DNA of 64,000 nt from NCBI RefSeq assembly GCF_003324165.1, contig NW_025407860.1, forward strand, positions 310,001-374,000, given 5' to 3'. How positions within the stretch are numbered: the stretch's first letter is position 1; every line of letters begins with the position of its first letter. The notes under the pieces are model-generated. The model was not told where the DNA came from. It saw nothing but the letters and a program-made list of their open reading frames with translations, and did no database searches. Positions 21,084 to 31,330 of this stretch are shown one piece after another. This DNA is from Naegleria lovaniensis (taxonomy: Eukaryota; Heterolobosea; Eutetramitea; Acrasida; Naegleriidae). The position numbers and the translations under genes are program-made.

Positions 21084-23186
21084 ATGAGTGATCACCGAAT
21101 GAATCCTTCTCGTTTGCGGAATGTGCACGACAGCGATAGCGGCAGCAGCAACAGCAGTGGCGGAGAAGGCAGTGATGATGATGCACTACAAGAAGGTAGT
21201 AGTGGATTGATGCATCGGATCAGACCCTCGGAGATTGTTCAAATATTAATGGAAAGAAATATTCAAGCCGATTCCGAAGAGGATGAAAATCCTTTAAATA
21301 TGTTTGCCGTGTTACGGAGGAGAGCCAATTTGTTGAGGCAGCAATCATCGACATCATCGACTTCAACCAATTCATCATCAAGAAGAGGAACCACTGCTTC
21401 ATCTACAACAGCAGAGCCTTCATCCACTTCATCAACAACTACAACACCTCAGGCATCACACTCACCCTTTCGTGTCTTGGTGAATCCGTCCAACAATCCA
21501 AGAAATCAACGACGTGAGTCTGACTTGAGAAGAATGACCAATGATCGACAACGTGGTAGTGGTAATTATGAGGATCAGGAGAATGAAAGATTCATTTCAA
21601 GTTTTGGAATTCAACCTCCAAGATATTCCCTCTTTGAAATGTTAATGTCTGGACAGTCGGACGCTGCTTCTCATGATTTGGAACAAATTTTCGAACATAT
21701 CAATCTGGAAAAAGAGAAGGAAAATATTGAAAAAAGTAGACCGCAAATGCATAGAACATTGCCTTCGACCTCACAATTCTTCTCGCCTCTCTATCGGTGG
21801 TGGAATGAAGATCATCATCTTGTGGATTTTGCGCATCACACTAGAGACGATGGCAGTGACGTGATTTCAAATTCGCCACTTTCAAAACTGCACCATATGC
21901 GTCGAAAACCTGCTCATCATCATTGGCAATTGCGAGACTTGATTCATTTTAGTCATTGGAAATGTGAGAATTTTGTAGGAGAGACTTTTCAGAATTTGAC
22001 ACCTCACTCGATGAGAGATGAAGACGACGACGATAATGAGGACGAATTTATCATGCAACTCGATGATGACCAAATGATCATACATGGTAGCAACTTGATT
22101 CCTGTAGAATTCTCTAGTCGCTCGTTACCTACCAATTCTTCATCTAGAAACACCCAAGATCGAGGATATCTTTACTATGTAAATAATAATCAATGCCTAA
22201 TGTATGACATTTCAAAGAGAAGAGCTGTTCCAATATCAAAACTGGGATTTAAGCCAACTTGTATGCATGTTCATAACAACATCATTGCACTAGGTGGAAA
22301 TGAAAGCGAGCTTTCATTGCTAGATATTCAGGCAGGAAAATTTTTGTTTAAGGACATGTCACTGGGAGGGCAAATCAACAATGGTTGTCACATTAGCCCA
22401 CACTCCTCATCGACAAGTGCCACCTCAAACAATATTCAAATTTTCGTTGGAAACAATGACAAGACCATCAAATCCGTATCTGTACATAATCACCGAATCG
22501 CCACCTCCTCAATCCAAGCAAAATCACCTGTAAATTATTGTTCAACCAATTCTGACGGTTCCCTACTTGCTAGTTGTGGGGACAATACAGAAACTGTACT
22601 CTATGACGCCAAGACATGTTTACCAATTGGAACTTTTTCAGGTGGCTACGATGAGGCAGCATTTTCTGTGTGCTTTAGTCCTAATCAACGAGAAATAGCT
22701 GTGGGATCTCAAGAAGGAACTGTTGTTGTGTGGGATGTTCGAAAATGTGGATCCAATACGCCTCCTCTCACCAAACTCAGTATCCATCGAAAGAATGTTC
22801 CCAAGAAAAATCAAAGTGTTCGTGTTGTGAAATATGCGACCGTGGCTGGCAATGATTTATTAATATTTTCAGAACACAAGTTGTGTTTCCATGTGGTGGA
22901 TGCATCGAAAAACTATTCAGATCGAGAATGCTTTTCAATTTTCCCTCCCACCACAGCTGAAGAACGACAAAGTATTTTCTCACTGTGGAATTCTGATTAC
23001 ACCAATTCTGAATTACCAGCTGGTCTTGATGGAAGCATTAATGGATTTTGTTTTTCTAAACCAAGTAGTGGTGGAATGATGGGAGACGATGAGAGAATGT
23101 TTTTGGCTGCAGGAGATCTTGGAATTATTGAAACACAATTTGATGTCATGAAAAGGAGAATGGTTGCAAGTGGATCTCTGTGTTAA
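21084..23186 (+). CDS. WD40-like beta-propeller protein
   Basis: This is a 700-aa single-exon gene. I chose the ATG at 21084, which follows seven A; the frame extends upstream to 20910. The first half is low-complexity (Ser/Thr/Asn-rich, acidic SDSGSS and DDDDNEDE runs). From about residue 355 a beta-propeller is visible: GYLYYVNNNQCLMYDI, IIALGGNESELSLLDI, IQIFVGNNDKTIKSV, GSLLASCGDNTETVLYDA, REIAVGSQEGTVVVWDV and a final LAAGDLGIIE. This gives about six WD-type blades with VVWDV as the best match. Such proteins are scaffolds, and many serve as ubiquitin-ligase adaptors; the partner cannot be told. I could not place it in a named family. Confidence 0.8.
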   Translation: MSDHRMNPSRLRNVHDSDSGSSNSSGGEGSDDDALQEGSSGLMHRIRPSEIVQILMERNIQADSEEDENPLNMFAVLRRRANLLRQQSSTSSTSTNSSSRRGTTASSTTAEPSSTSSTTTTPQASHSPFRVLVNPSNNPRNQRRESDLRRMTNDRQRGSGNYEDQENERFISSFGIQPPRYSLFEMLMSGQSDAASHDLEQIFEHINLEKEKENIEKSRPQMHRTLPSTSQFFSPLYRWWNEDHHLVDFAHHTRDDGSDVISNSPLSKLHHMRRKPAHHHWQLRDLIHFSHWKCENFVGETFQNLTPHSMRDEDDDDNEDEFIMQLDDDQMIIHGSNLIPVEFSSRSLPTNSSSRNTQDRGYLYYVNNNQCLMYDISKRRAVPISKLGFKPTCMHVHNNIIALGGNESELSLLDIQAGKFLFKDMSLGGQINNGCHISPHSSSTSATSNNIQIFVGNNDKTIKSVSVHNHRIATSSIQAKSPVNYCSTNSDGSLLASCGDNTETVLYDAKTCLPIGTFSGGYDEAAFSVCFSPNQREIAVGSQEGTVVVWDVRKCGSNTPPLTKLSIHRKNVPKKNQSVRVVKYATVAGNDLLIFSEHKLCFHVVDASKNYSDRECFSIFPPTTAEERQSIFSLWNSDYTNSELPAGLDGSINGFCFSKPSSGGMMGDDERMFLAAGDLGIIETQFDVMKRRMVASGSLC

Positions 23187-23416
23187 CCAAGTGTACTAGA
23201 TTCATGTCACATGTGACATTTACGATTCATTCAAATTGCAGTACCATAATAATCACTGACATCTCTCCTAGAATATCATGCCAACCAAGCATATAAACAA
23301 CAATGTTTTTCAATTGATTTCAAAATAAATATTAAGTTATAACATGTATTTATATTCGTGCGCAAAATTGTTTGGGTGCATTTCATCATCACTCTCCGAA
23401 TCATGTGATTTTGATA

Positions 23417-24004
23417 TTAATCAAAAATTTCATCGCTCTCGAGAACAGGTCTATATTTCGTACTTTGTGAATTTTTCATGGTGACAATAATTCTACCAAT
23501 TCCACAACAACACAATGGCAAACAGCACAATAAAAAAACGCCACTTGTCACTCCCAAAATACTCGCAAAATATAATACATGATAATCTTTTTCATCTTTG
23601 GGTAATGTCGAATTCAAGGTCTTGTCCAATTTACTTCCATAAACTCCAATCATCACAAATATAATGATCCAACTAATTCCAATACTAATGGTCCAAATAT
23701 AGGAACATGCATTGAAATATTTTGGAGAGGACATGTTTGAACAACAATCAATCACTGAAAATATTCCAATAACGCTCATGATGAGAAATATTATGGATGC
23801 AGAAAATTCAACAGCGAGTAACATTTTGCCATCGGATTTATCAGAAACTTCCAAAAGAAATTTTTGTTGTGCTGTTAAAATGATTAATGACGTTAAATAT
23901 CCAATGGAAAAGAGTAAAACAATGATGGAACCGATCATGGTACAGAGTATGGAGATGGTTGTGAATCGGTGTTTGCTGTTTACTCGGGTTGTGTTTGGCA
24001 GCAT
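23417..24004 (-). CDS. four-transmembrane protein, paralog of the gene at 50513
   Basis: The product has 195 aa with four hydrophobic segments: ISILCTMIGSIIVLLFSIGYL, a second around AVEFSASIIFLIMSVIGIFSV, a third around YIWTISIGISWIIIFVMIGVY, and a fourth in SILGVTSGVFLLCCLPLCCCGIG. Shared marks with the 50513-51103 gene are IVDC/VIDC after TM2, a CS-W-I pattern at TM3, and an LLCCL-P-CCCGI run at the end of TM4 followed by a short cytosolic tail with Ser/Tyr. The Cys run next to the membrane could be palmitoylated. The topology resembles tetraspanins and claudin-like proteins, but no CCG loop motif is present. The ATG at 24004 follows five A. Confidence 0.8.
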   Translation of the reverse strand: MLPNTTRVNSKHRFTTISILCTMIGSIIVLLFSIGYLTSLIILTAQQKFLLEVSDKSDGKMLLAVEFSASIIFLIMSVIGIFSVIDCCSNMSSPKYFNACSYIWTISIGISWIIIFVMIGVYGSKLDKTLNSTLPKDEKDYHVLYFASILGVTSGVFLLCCLPLCCCGIGRIIVTMKNSQSTKYRPVLESDEIFD

Positions 24005-24317
24005 TTTTTGTTGGTGTGAAATGTTTGACAGCTGACTGAATTTTTGGTACAAGAGAGATTATAATATTATGGATGAAAAATCTTCTTGTGCACAAACAAT
24101 GAACTGAGCTCGAGATCATGTCTTTTAGATTTCAACCGTTGCAAACACACATGTACTCCCAACTCTCGTTCCGTGCGTAACTAATTTCTCAATCTCTTTC
24201 TAAACCAAAAACTCTCCATTTTCAATCCAAACGCTGCCCACAACAAAATCTACATTTTGTTTTAATGTGACACGAGTTCGAAGCCCGTCCAAACTTTCCA
24301 ACAAGTTTCCAAAAAAA
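24005..24317. promoter_or_regulatory. shared upstream region of two divergent genes
   Basis: About 310 bases separate the ATGs of the four-TM gene (minus) and the TM2-like gene (plus), so promoters for both must lie here. I see no clear core element. Confidence 0.3.
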
Positions 24318-25526
24318 ATGGTCAATTCAACGACCTCCACACATTCATCATCGGAGGAGGTTGAAAGGAAACAGCAACAGCAACACTCAAGGACTCCGAT
24401 GGATGAGAGAGTAGATTCAATGATAGATTCATCAACAACAATTACCAATCATGATAATACTAATAATAATAATAACAATCAAGATCATTTTGAAGAAACC
24501 GATGATGGCTCGCCGTCGCCCACCTACATCTATTACCTCCCATCTCATCAAGCCAATCCTAATCATCGGCATCATCATGGAATTTATTTTCAACCTCATC
24601 ATCATCATCATTCCGAATTTACCATGATGAATCATTCCCAATCTCATCATCATCCACCATATCCTCATCATCATGCTCAACATTTCCAACCACCACCTCA
24701 TTCCCAATTTTTGTATTTTCAAACACCATCCTCTCTCCCTCATGGTCAAGTATATCATCATCATCATGGAGCGGATGCTTCTCAACAACCAAATTCTTCC
24801 TCCAAAGAAAATGCATCAAGTAGTAGTATTGAAAAATCTTCCGCTTTAATAGAGACCAGTTTTGATCGAGAGCTCATTGCTCAACAACAACAACAGCAAC
24901 AACAACATTCAAATTCCTCCATATCACCATTACCTCACCATTCCTCCCAACATCATGCAATTTCAACCAATCATCACCCTCACCTCCATGACACTCATCC
25001 CCGATCCAATCACAAATTTCAAGAGTTATATATTGATGAATATTCATTGCCTCATTACGTACAACAAAATCCATGTGATCGAATTAAGGTTGTGAATGAG
25101 AGTCAATTTCTTGACCCAAAATTGTGGATCATACCCAATCATTCCGTATTTTGTGAACCAATATTTACTGTCTTGATGAATATTACATTGTTTGGACTTG
25201 GCCATATTCTCATGGGTCAGGATCGAAAAGGGGTTGCCTACTTGCTTGTGAGTTTGGTTATGGCTTTCATGTGTTGTTTGGGTTTTGGATTTTTGGCCCT
25301 CCCTATCTTTATTTATTGGCATATCATGATCCTTGTGGATGGATACAAGATGGCCACCAGACTGAAAAAAGGCTTTCCAATCCATCAGGGAGAATGCAGC
25401 AATGGTTGGGCCACCAAATTTGCTGGCTTATTTGTTGGATATGATGTCACACTCTTTGACCATACCAATCCAAGACATTGCACTCAAGAATGGTTAGACA
25501 TGATTAATAGTTTGAATACGATATAA
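24318..25526 (+). CDS. His-rich TM2-like membrane protein
   Basis: The gene is a single exon of 402 aa, and its ATG follows eight A. The N-terminal ~245 residues are low-complexity: Asn runs, poly-Gln, and an unusual series of His clusters (HRHHHG, HHHHHSE, HHHPPYPHHHAQH). The C-terminal ~150 residues hold a helical hairpin: FCEPIFTVLMNITLFGLGHILMGQDRKGVAYLLVSLVMAFMCC, then a second hydrophobic segment FLALPIFIYWHIMILVDGYKMA. The GLGHxxxGQxxKG turn and the closing Asp-Gly-Tyr-Lys resemble TM2-type domains. After it comes a conserved-looking GWATKFAGLFVGYDVTLFD segment. Function is unknown; the His clusters could bind metal, which is inference. Confidence 0.75.
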   Translation: MVNSTTSTHSSSEEVERKQQQQHSRTPMDERVDSMIDSSTTITNHDNTNNNNNNQDHFEETDDGSPSPTYIYYLPSHQANPNHRHHHGIYFQPHHHHHSEFTMMNHSQSHHHPPYPHHHAQHFQPPPHSQFLYFQTPSSLPHGQVYHHHHGADASQQPNSSSKENASSSSIEKSSALIETSFDRELIAQQQQQQQQHSNSSISPLPHHSSQHHAISTNHHPHLHDTHPRSNHKFQELYIDEYSLPHYVQQNPCDRIKVVNESQFLDPKLWIIPNHSVFCEPIFTVLMNITLFGLGHILMGQDRKGVAYLLVSLVMAFMCCLGFGFLALPIFIYWHIMILVDGYKMATRLKKGFPIHQGECSNGWATKFAGLFVGYDVTLFDHTNPRHCTQEWLDMINSLNTI

Positions 25527-25699
25527 CAGAGTTGGATGTCATTATTCCTCTATATTTAGTTGGATGAGGACAGTAATGAATTTTATTACGGCTTGACATG
25601 GAAGTTGGGGAAACCTTATTTCTTGATGAAGCCTTCCTCTTCATGAATGGCATGTTGAAATTAAATCATTAACCGAAATATTAATCATGGACATGTTTA

Positions 25700-28600
25700 T
25701 TATTTAGATGTCTTTTTATCTGTGGAGGCACTAGGTTGAGGGAAAATTAAATTGGATAGTTTTTGTTCATCCTCTTTCAACAAGTTCAAAATTTCAAGAG
25801 GTGGCTTTTTGCTAAAGGTTTGATTGGATGCCATTGATTGCTGAAGATTCCACAATTTCATAGCTTCTTGCTCTCCCTGCTTGAGTTCTCTTTCGACAGC
25901 AACAGCTCTTCCCGTAAAGTGTTCGAACCATTGTTGTGAAGACTTGGTTTTTGCATCATTTTCACCATACTTTTCCTTCAAGATGATAAAGTTCTTTCTC
26001 TCATAGGTTGCTGCAGTCTTGTATTGTCTCAAAAAGTTGTGTGTCATGGCAATGGCATGGAGAGTGCTGCAAGCTTGATCAGAGGTTTCACCCAGAGTAC
26101 TATTATAAATTCTCAACACTTCCAACAAGTATTTGAGAGATCTTGGAAGGTCTCCCATATCTTGATACATCATTGCAATATTAAGCATGATATGAGCGAG
26201 ATCAGGATGATCAAATCCACAGCACAACAAGTGCATGTACCTAGCTCTTAAAAAGTGCTTCAAAGCAAACTCAGCTTGACCAACATTAAAGCACAACAAT
26301 CCTAGTAATTGATGAATTTGACAAATAATGGAACTGTCAATACCCATAACTCTTCTAGCAATGAGTAATGCATTGTGTTGATGCAAGAAGGATTGTGGTA
26401 AATCCGATGCATTGAAGAGAATGGTTGCAAGATAACTAAAGCAGGTAGCCACTTCATTGTTCATGGGTCCCTTAATTTGTTGGAACATGATGATGGCTTG
26501 TGAGAGGAATTCAAATGCCTTTTCAAAGTTACCCTTTGTGAGTTGTTGTTTTCCAACTTCTAACAAGCTGTATGCTGTCTTGGATCGTGGTGTGCTGTGT
26601 TTGACCAAAGGTTGTAAAGCCAAGACATCATTGGCTGTGAATGGAGCTGGAGAATTGAGAGTATATTCACGAAGAGCCATTTGAATTCCGGTTTTCATGC
26701 AGAAACTTCTCACAGTGGAGATTTTTTGCAATTTGGTCATGTAACCTTCTGGTAACTCGTATTTGAAGTGATTTTTAACTTCATCCTTAATTTGTGAGAC
26801 GAGTTGAGCTTGAGTGAGGGTTTCATAGGGTGCAAGAGATGATTTCTTTGACTCTTCAATCGTTGGAACATTACTTCCCAATAATAAATTCATAAATCTA
26901 GCAATGAATGTGGCCATTGTTCCTTCCTCAACACCTCTCAAGTGCTTGTTGAAAACATGTTTGGCGACTCGGGTGACCATTTCTTGCTCACTCATGGAAA
27001 CAAGATGAGGAATGCCATTCTCAGAGGCCATGGTTGCCACTGAGCCCAAATATCTCATATTAATACCTCTTTCATGCATGGCATCAGTGAGTGATTTACC
27101 ATCGAAAGGATTTTCTTCCTTCACTTTGAAGGATTTGACAAATTTTGGCAAGACTACTTCCATGAGGTATTTGGCAAGCTTTGTAACTTCGTCCTTGTCG
27201 TTTTGAATTTGTTCTTCTGTGCCGCCAACCTTGTTTTGAGAGAAGACGTCAGTATTGAATCTCATGGTCGATGATTGCTCCTCAATGGATGGATTTTCTG
27301 TTGTGGAATCGTTGGCACTCTCTACAACTGCATCTTGATTCTCGGTAGTTTCTGTGGTTGTTGCTGTCTTTTGCGAATGAGCAGCGACATAGATTTGAAC
27401 AAGTTCAGGTCTCAAAATGGCTGGCTTGAGATCAGGAAAGTTCATGTCCCTTGGTGTGGTCTTGATCAAATCCAACACATAGAAACGTCCATCAGAGCCA
27501 ACAATACCCTTACATTCAGCAGGACAAGCAAGAATGTGTTCCTTTCCGCTCTCATCAATAATGATGTGTTCCTTAATGTGAAGCTTTTCTGCAGCTTCTT
27601 TCATGAGTTCATGATACTTTGGATCCGTGACAAATGATTTACCTTCATCAATGGAGCCGTACACATGTTTGGAACCTTGATCACCCTGCAAAATTCCAGG
27701 AATAATACTTTGAGCTACTACTCTATAACCTCTATAGTCAATAATGGCAGAAGCAAGTGTATGAATGCCTCGAACATCTGCCTCATTGAAGGCCATCACT
27801 CCCTTGAGATCATTGTTGGCATTTTGATAGGCAAATTTATCCAAGTCATTGTCTTCATTGGGATCATCACTATTGATGGAGAAACTGAAGAAAATATTAT
27901 TCTGAATGTAAACTTGTGAAGTCTTCTTGTCAATAGGATTAATTGGTAAGAGGTACTTTTCTACGACTGCTCGAGCTCCCTTCACAGCTGAATCAACAAA
28001 ATCGCAGTGAATTTTGAAAAGAGTTCGATCACGAGTCAATCGATCTTCCATGGTTCCAGAAGGAAGTTCCTTACAGCTCTGATATTCTTCATTCCATTCT
28101 CGTTGTTGAATTCGTGGGTCAGATCCAAGCATGGTAAAGAATGATTCTTCTGCTCTGTTTGGATCATATTCATGCTTTTCCTCAATGTTAATCCATTGAT
28201 TCACAGAGAATGGAACAGGAGTGACCTCGAAAGGATGCTTTCTATGTCGAGCAGTCAAAAGCTTTGGGAAATTGGTTCTAAAGAGTGGTGAAATATCACA
28301 CAATAGTCCCAACAAGGTTTGATTCTTGTGTGGCTTATTTGCTGGCATTGGATTGAATTTACTTCCCTTCGTGCCATTCACATAGAAACCGGAGGCGTTA
28401 GCTGTCAAATGCACAATAGTATTTTCCAAAGTTTCAACTTGCAAGTAGAACAAGTCTCCCTTCAATTTTCTACTCTCTGGCACAGGATTCCATGCAGAGA
28501 AGGTAATACTCTTCAAACATTTTGGAAGGTCAGTATTGGAAAGCATAATGATAGGTTCCAAAGAGGCCATTTTGAAAGACTCTGGATCATATAAATTCTT

Positions 28601-29695
28601 GGTATTAAATTCATCGGGAGTTTGAGGCAATTCCACAACACTAATCTTGTTAGTAAAGCCTTGTTGCTTCTTTTCGCTAGTAGTGGCGTCCGAACCATTG
28701 GTAGATGATGCCTTAATATCTCCTGACTCTCCATTATGAGAGGCCATTTCCTCTTCATCCATGAGTACGGGTGTTTTCAATTCCACACGGTCCACTTTTG
28801 TTGAAGCACTTGTTGATGATTTCTTCTTCTTCTTCTTTTTTCCTTCCTCAGAAGAAGCACTAGTGGATGGAGTAAATGCATTTAGGCTCATTGGTTGTCC
28901 CTCCAATTGTAGCAACTCCAAGTCGCAGTTCAAGGCATGACCCAAATCATTGTAAGGCTCCGAAATGACTGAAGAAATGAAGGAAGGATACGAATGTTGA
29001 GTATGTTTAGAAGGAGAATGGATAATTCCTGTACTCAAATATAATTCATTGACCTTTGAATAGAGAAGTTCTCTGAGGCGATACACATGAACACGAGCAG
29101 ATTTTGCATCGTAGGGAAGAGCATTCATGGTAATTTCCACTCCGTCCACAATTTCTGGATAGTCTGCAATTTCGGAAAAGTCATTCAATGTTTTTCCCTT
29201 CACTTTGAACTCATAATTTGTCATGTAACATGTTTCAATGCACTCGGCAAGCAGTTGTTTAATTTCTATTGTCGAGTCTCCTTTTGTAATTTGTACTTTC
29301 AACTTGCTTCCCGAGAGAGCCTTGATGAAGACTGTAAAAACATCCACTTCATTAGGAATGTAAAAGGAAGATGGCATGGTTGCTTCTGTGAGTGGTTCTT
29401 GTTGTTCCACACCAACTTTTTCAAAATTTTCCATCATGATGGTGGATTGAGCAGCTAGTGTTGTTGGAATGAAGGGATGAATATCAAAATGATGATGAAT
29501 AAAGTGTATTGGAAATTATGGAGAAAGAAAATGGAAGAAAAAGATATCGTTCATCACACATAGGAATTTACGTTCATCATCATTCAGAATGAAAATTAAA
29601 ATGTCCGTGTTTGAAATAATGCATCCATCAGCATTTGCAAGTATTATTATTTACTTACCTTCTTCAAGAAGAGCATCTGTTGGATTCGATGACAT
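25700..29695 (-). CDS. CLU: clustered mitochondria protein (CLU)
   Basis: CLU/CLUH proteins are cytosolic factors that bind mRNAs for mitochondrial proteins and keep mitochondria dispersed. Two exons: a 37-nt first exon (29695-29659, encoding MSSNPTDALLEEG) and a long one (29454-25700); the total is 1263 aa, close to the family norm. In order I see a ubiquitin-like CLU-N region near residues 45-140, a Lys/Ser-rich linker, the central CLU domain from about 400 (PFEVTPVPFSVNQWINIE, DRLTRDRTLFKIHCDFVDSAVKGARAVVE, GYRVVAQSIIPGIL), an eIF3-p135-like region (~780-930), and TPR repeats (~960-1200). The join restores frame exactly. The neighbour to the left is convergent. Confidence 0.95.
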
Positions 29696-30444
29696 GATTT
29701 TGAAAAGCAAGACGAAGAGGGTGGTGTACGGGTCCGATTAGAGAGAGTTCAAAAGTGAAGTAGGTATTTTTTTGATTGAACAAAAATTCATAAATTGATT
29801 GAATGCGCCGACAATATTTGTGCTGGGTTACTTTAATGCAAGGACAATATAGCTTCATCATGCCACCTTGATGATTCAACAATTAAGAATGTACTAACGC
29901 CTTTGTAGATTGTGCCGAAACAAATGATTCGTGTAGTGGCTGTTTAAACGAATCCTTAACAGGAGAATGAATAAGATCCAATTTCTGCCCTTTGTTGCAC
30001 TATGAAATGGGAGCTCGTTCAAAAAGTGCTTTAAGTGTTATGATTTTCTTAACTTTAGGTTCCCAGTGATCCTTAATGTCAGAACTATCATTCCAAACAA
30101 GTCTAGATACGACTAATACGAACAAGTATTGTAATTAGAATTCTTTCCCATTACTTTCAACTACAACATGAAGACCAATTTCACGAAAAGTCCAAATTTG
30201 GAAACTAGCAAAAAATACGAAATGATAAACATTTATAACAATTCCATCTGCATCCAGAGCACATTAAAAGGAACATGATGAATCTCTACAATTTACTTTT
30301 TACCAAGCTCCATAAATACCTTCTCGTCTCTTGAAGATCTCTGGACTCCAATCATAACACAAAAAAAGCTTACAAATCTCTCAGTTCAATAACCCGTATA
30401 GATACACTTTCAGAGTCACACTCAGAAACACACACACGTGAGAA
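29696..30444. other. intergenic between divergent genes
   Basis: About 750 bases lie between the CLU and Pro-rich protein starts. Short open frames occur, but none has a recognisable product. The last 30 bases before the + gene contain a (CA)n stretch (cacacacacg). Confidence 0.4.
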
Positions 30445-31038
30445 ATGATCAAAACCTCATCGTTGATTGTTACACTTCTACTCGGTTGTCTAGTACTAGC
30501 TACCACTCTAGTACTCGCTGGAAGTCCACCCGCACCCGATGCTTACGTTCCTCAATATTTTCCTCAAAATTTTCCACCGTATCATAGTGTGGGAACTCAA
30601 TGGAAAGTCACACCTCCGCCACCCGTTCCTCACTATACGTTCCCTAAAATAGAGGCTCCTCAAGCACCTACCATTCCAACATTCACGGCACCAAATATTG
30701 CATATAGTGTTCCAGAGGTTCCAAAATTCAATTATGTGCCTCCTCAATTTCCAGATACCTATGTGCCACCACCTCCCAAGTTTAATTATGTGCCTCCACA
30801 ATTTCCTGACACTTATGTGCCTCCACCTCCAAAATTCAATTATGTGCCTCCTCAATTTCCTGATACCTATGTGCCACCACCTCCAAAATTCAATTATGTA
30901 CCACAAGTGCCTCCAGTTCCTCCACAACCTAATTGGAATGATTATTTGAAGCAATTCCCACAGTTCCCAAGTTGGGGTGATTATAAACCAAGTTATAGTC
31001 ATCCTACTTTTTATAGTGAAAAGGATCAAGAATATTGA
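30445..31038 (+). CDS. secreted proline-rich repeat protein
   Basis: This is a 197-aa single-exon gene. Residues 1-25 form a clear signal peptide (LIVTLLLGCLVLATTLVLAG). The mature part is rich in Pro, Tyr and Phe and contains three near-identical 18-residue repeats, KFNYVPPQFPDTYVPPPP, plus the start of a fourth; the preceding sequence shows weaker, older-looking versions. There is no GPI or membrane segment at the C-terminus and there are almost no Cys residues. Such Tyr/Pro repeats suggest an extracellular matrix, adhesive or cyst-wall role, which is inference. It is convergent with the SH2 gene. Confidence 0.85.
   Translation: MIKTSSLIVTLLLGCLVLATTLVLAGSPPAPDAYVPQYFPQNFPPYHSVGTQWKVTPPPPVPHYTFPKIEAPQAPTIPTFTAPNIAYSVPEVPKFNYVPPQFPDTYVPPPPKFNYVPPQFPDTYVPPPPKFNYVPPQFPDTYVPPPPKFNYVPQVPPVPPQPNWNDYLKQFPQFPSWGDYKPSYSHPTFYSEKDQEY
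30724..30900 (+). repeat. 54-bp coding tandem repeat
   Basis: Units start at 30724, 30778 and 30832, with a 15-base partial at 30886. The copies differ mainly at third codon positions, so the protein unit is kept while DNA drifts. Confidence 0.9.
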
Positions 31039-31330
31039 GAGAGTTGGATAGAAACTTGGAACCAAAATGCAAGAGAGTACTAGCTGTTGTTGAATAGTCT
31101 ACTACAGGTGGTGATGAAACAAACATGTTGTAAATTTCAATAATAGAATTTCGATGAACGTTGAATTCAATAGAACCTTGCATTTCCATTGTTCATATAC
31201 ATTTGTGTGACTAGGAAATAAAATTATTCATTGTATATATCATGCTATGATCAGTGTTGTGAAAATTTGTAAATGAGAACATCATAACTCTGCAGATATA
31301 AAAAGGAGCAGAATGGTCGATCTTTGTATC

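Noticed and set aside
30724-30900. Regular repeats that could be mistaken for a CRISPR array
   Set aside because: The repeats are contiguous, coding and have no spacers; the host is eukaryotic.
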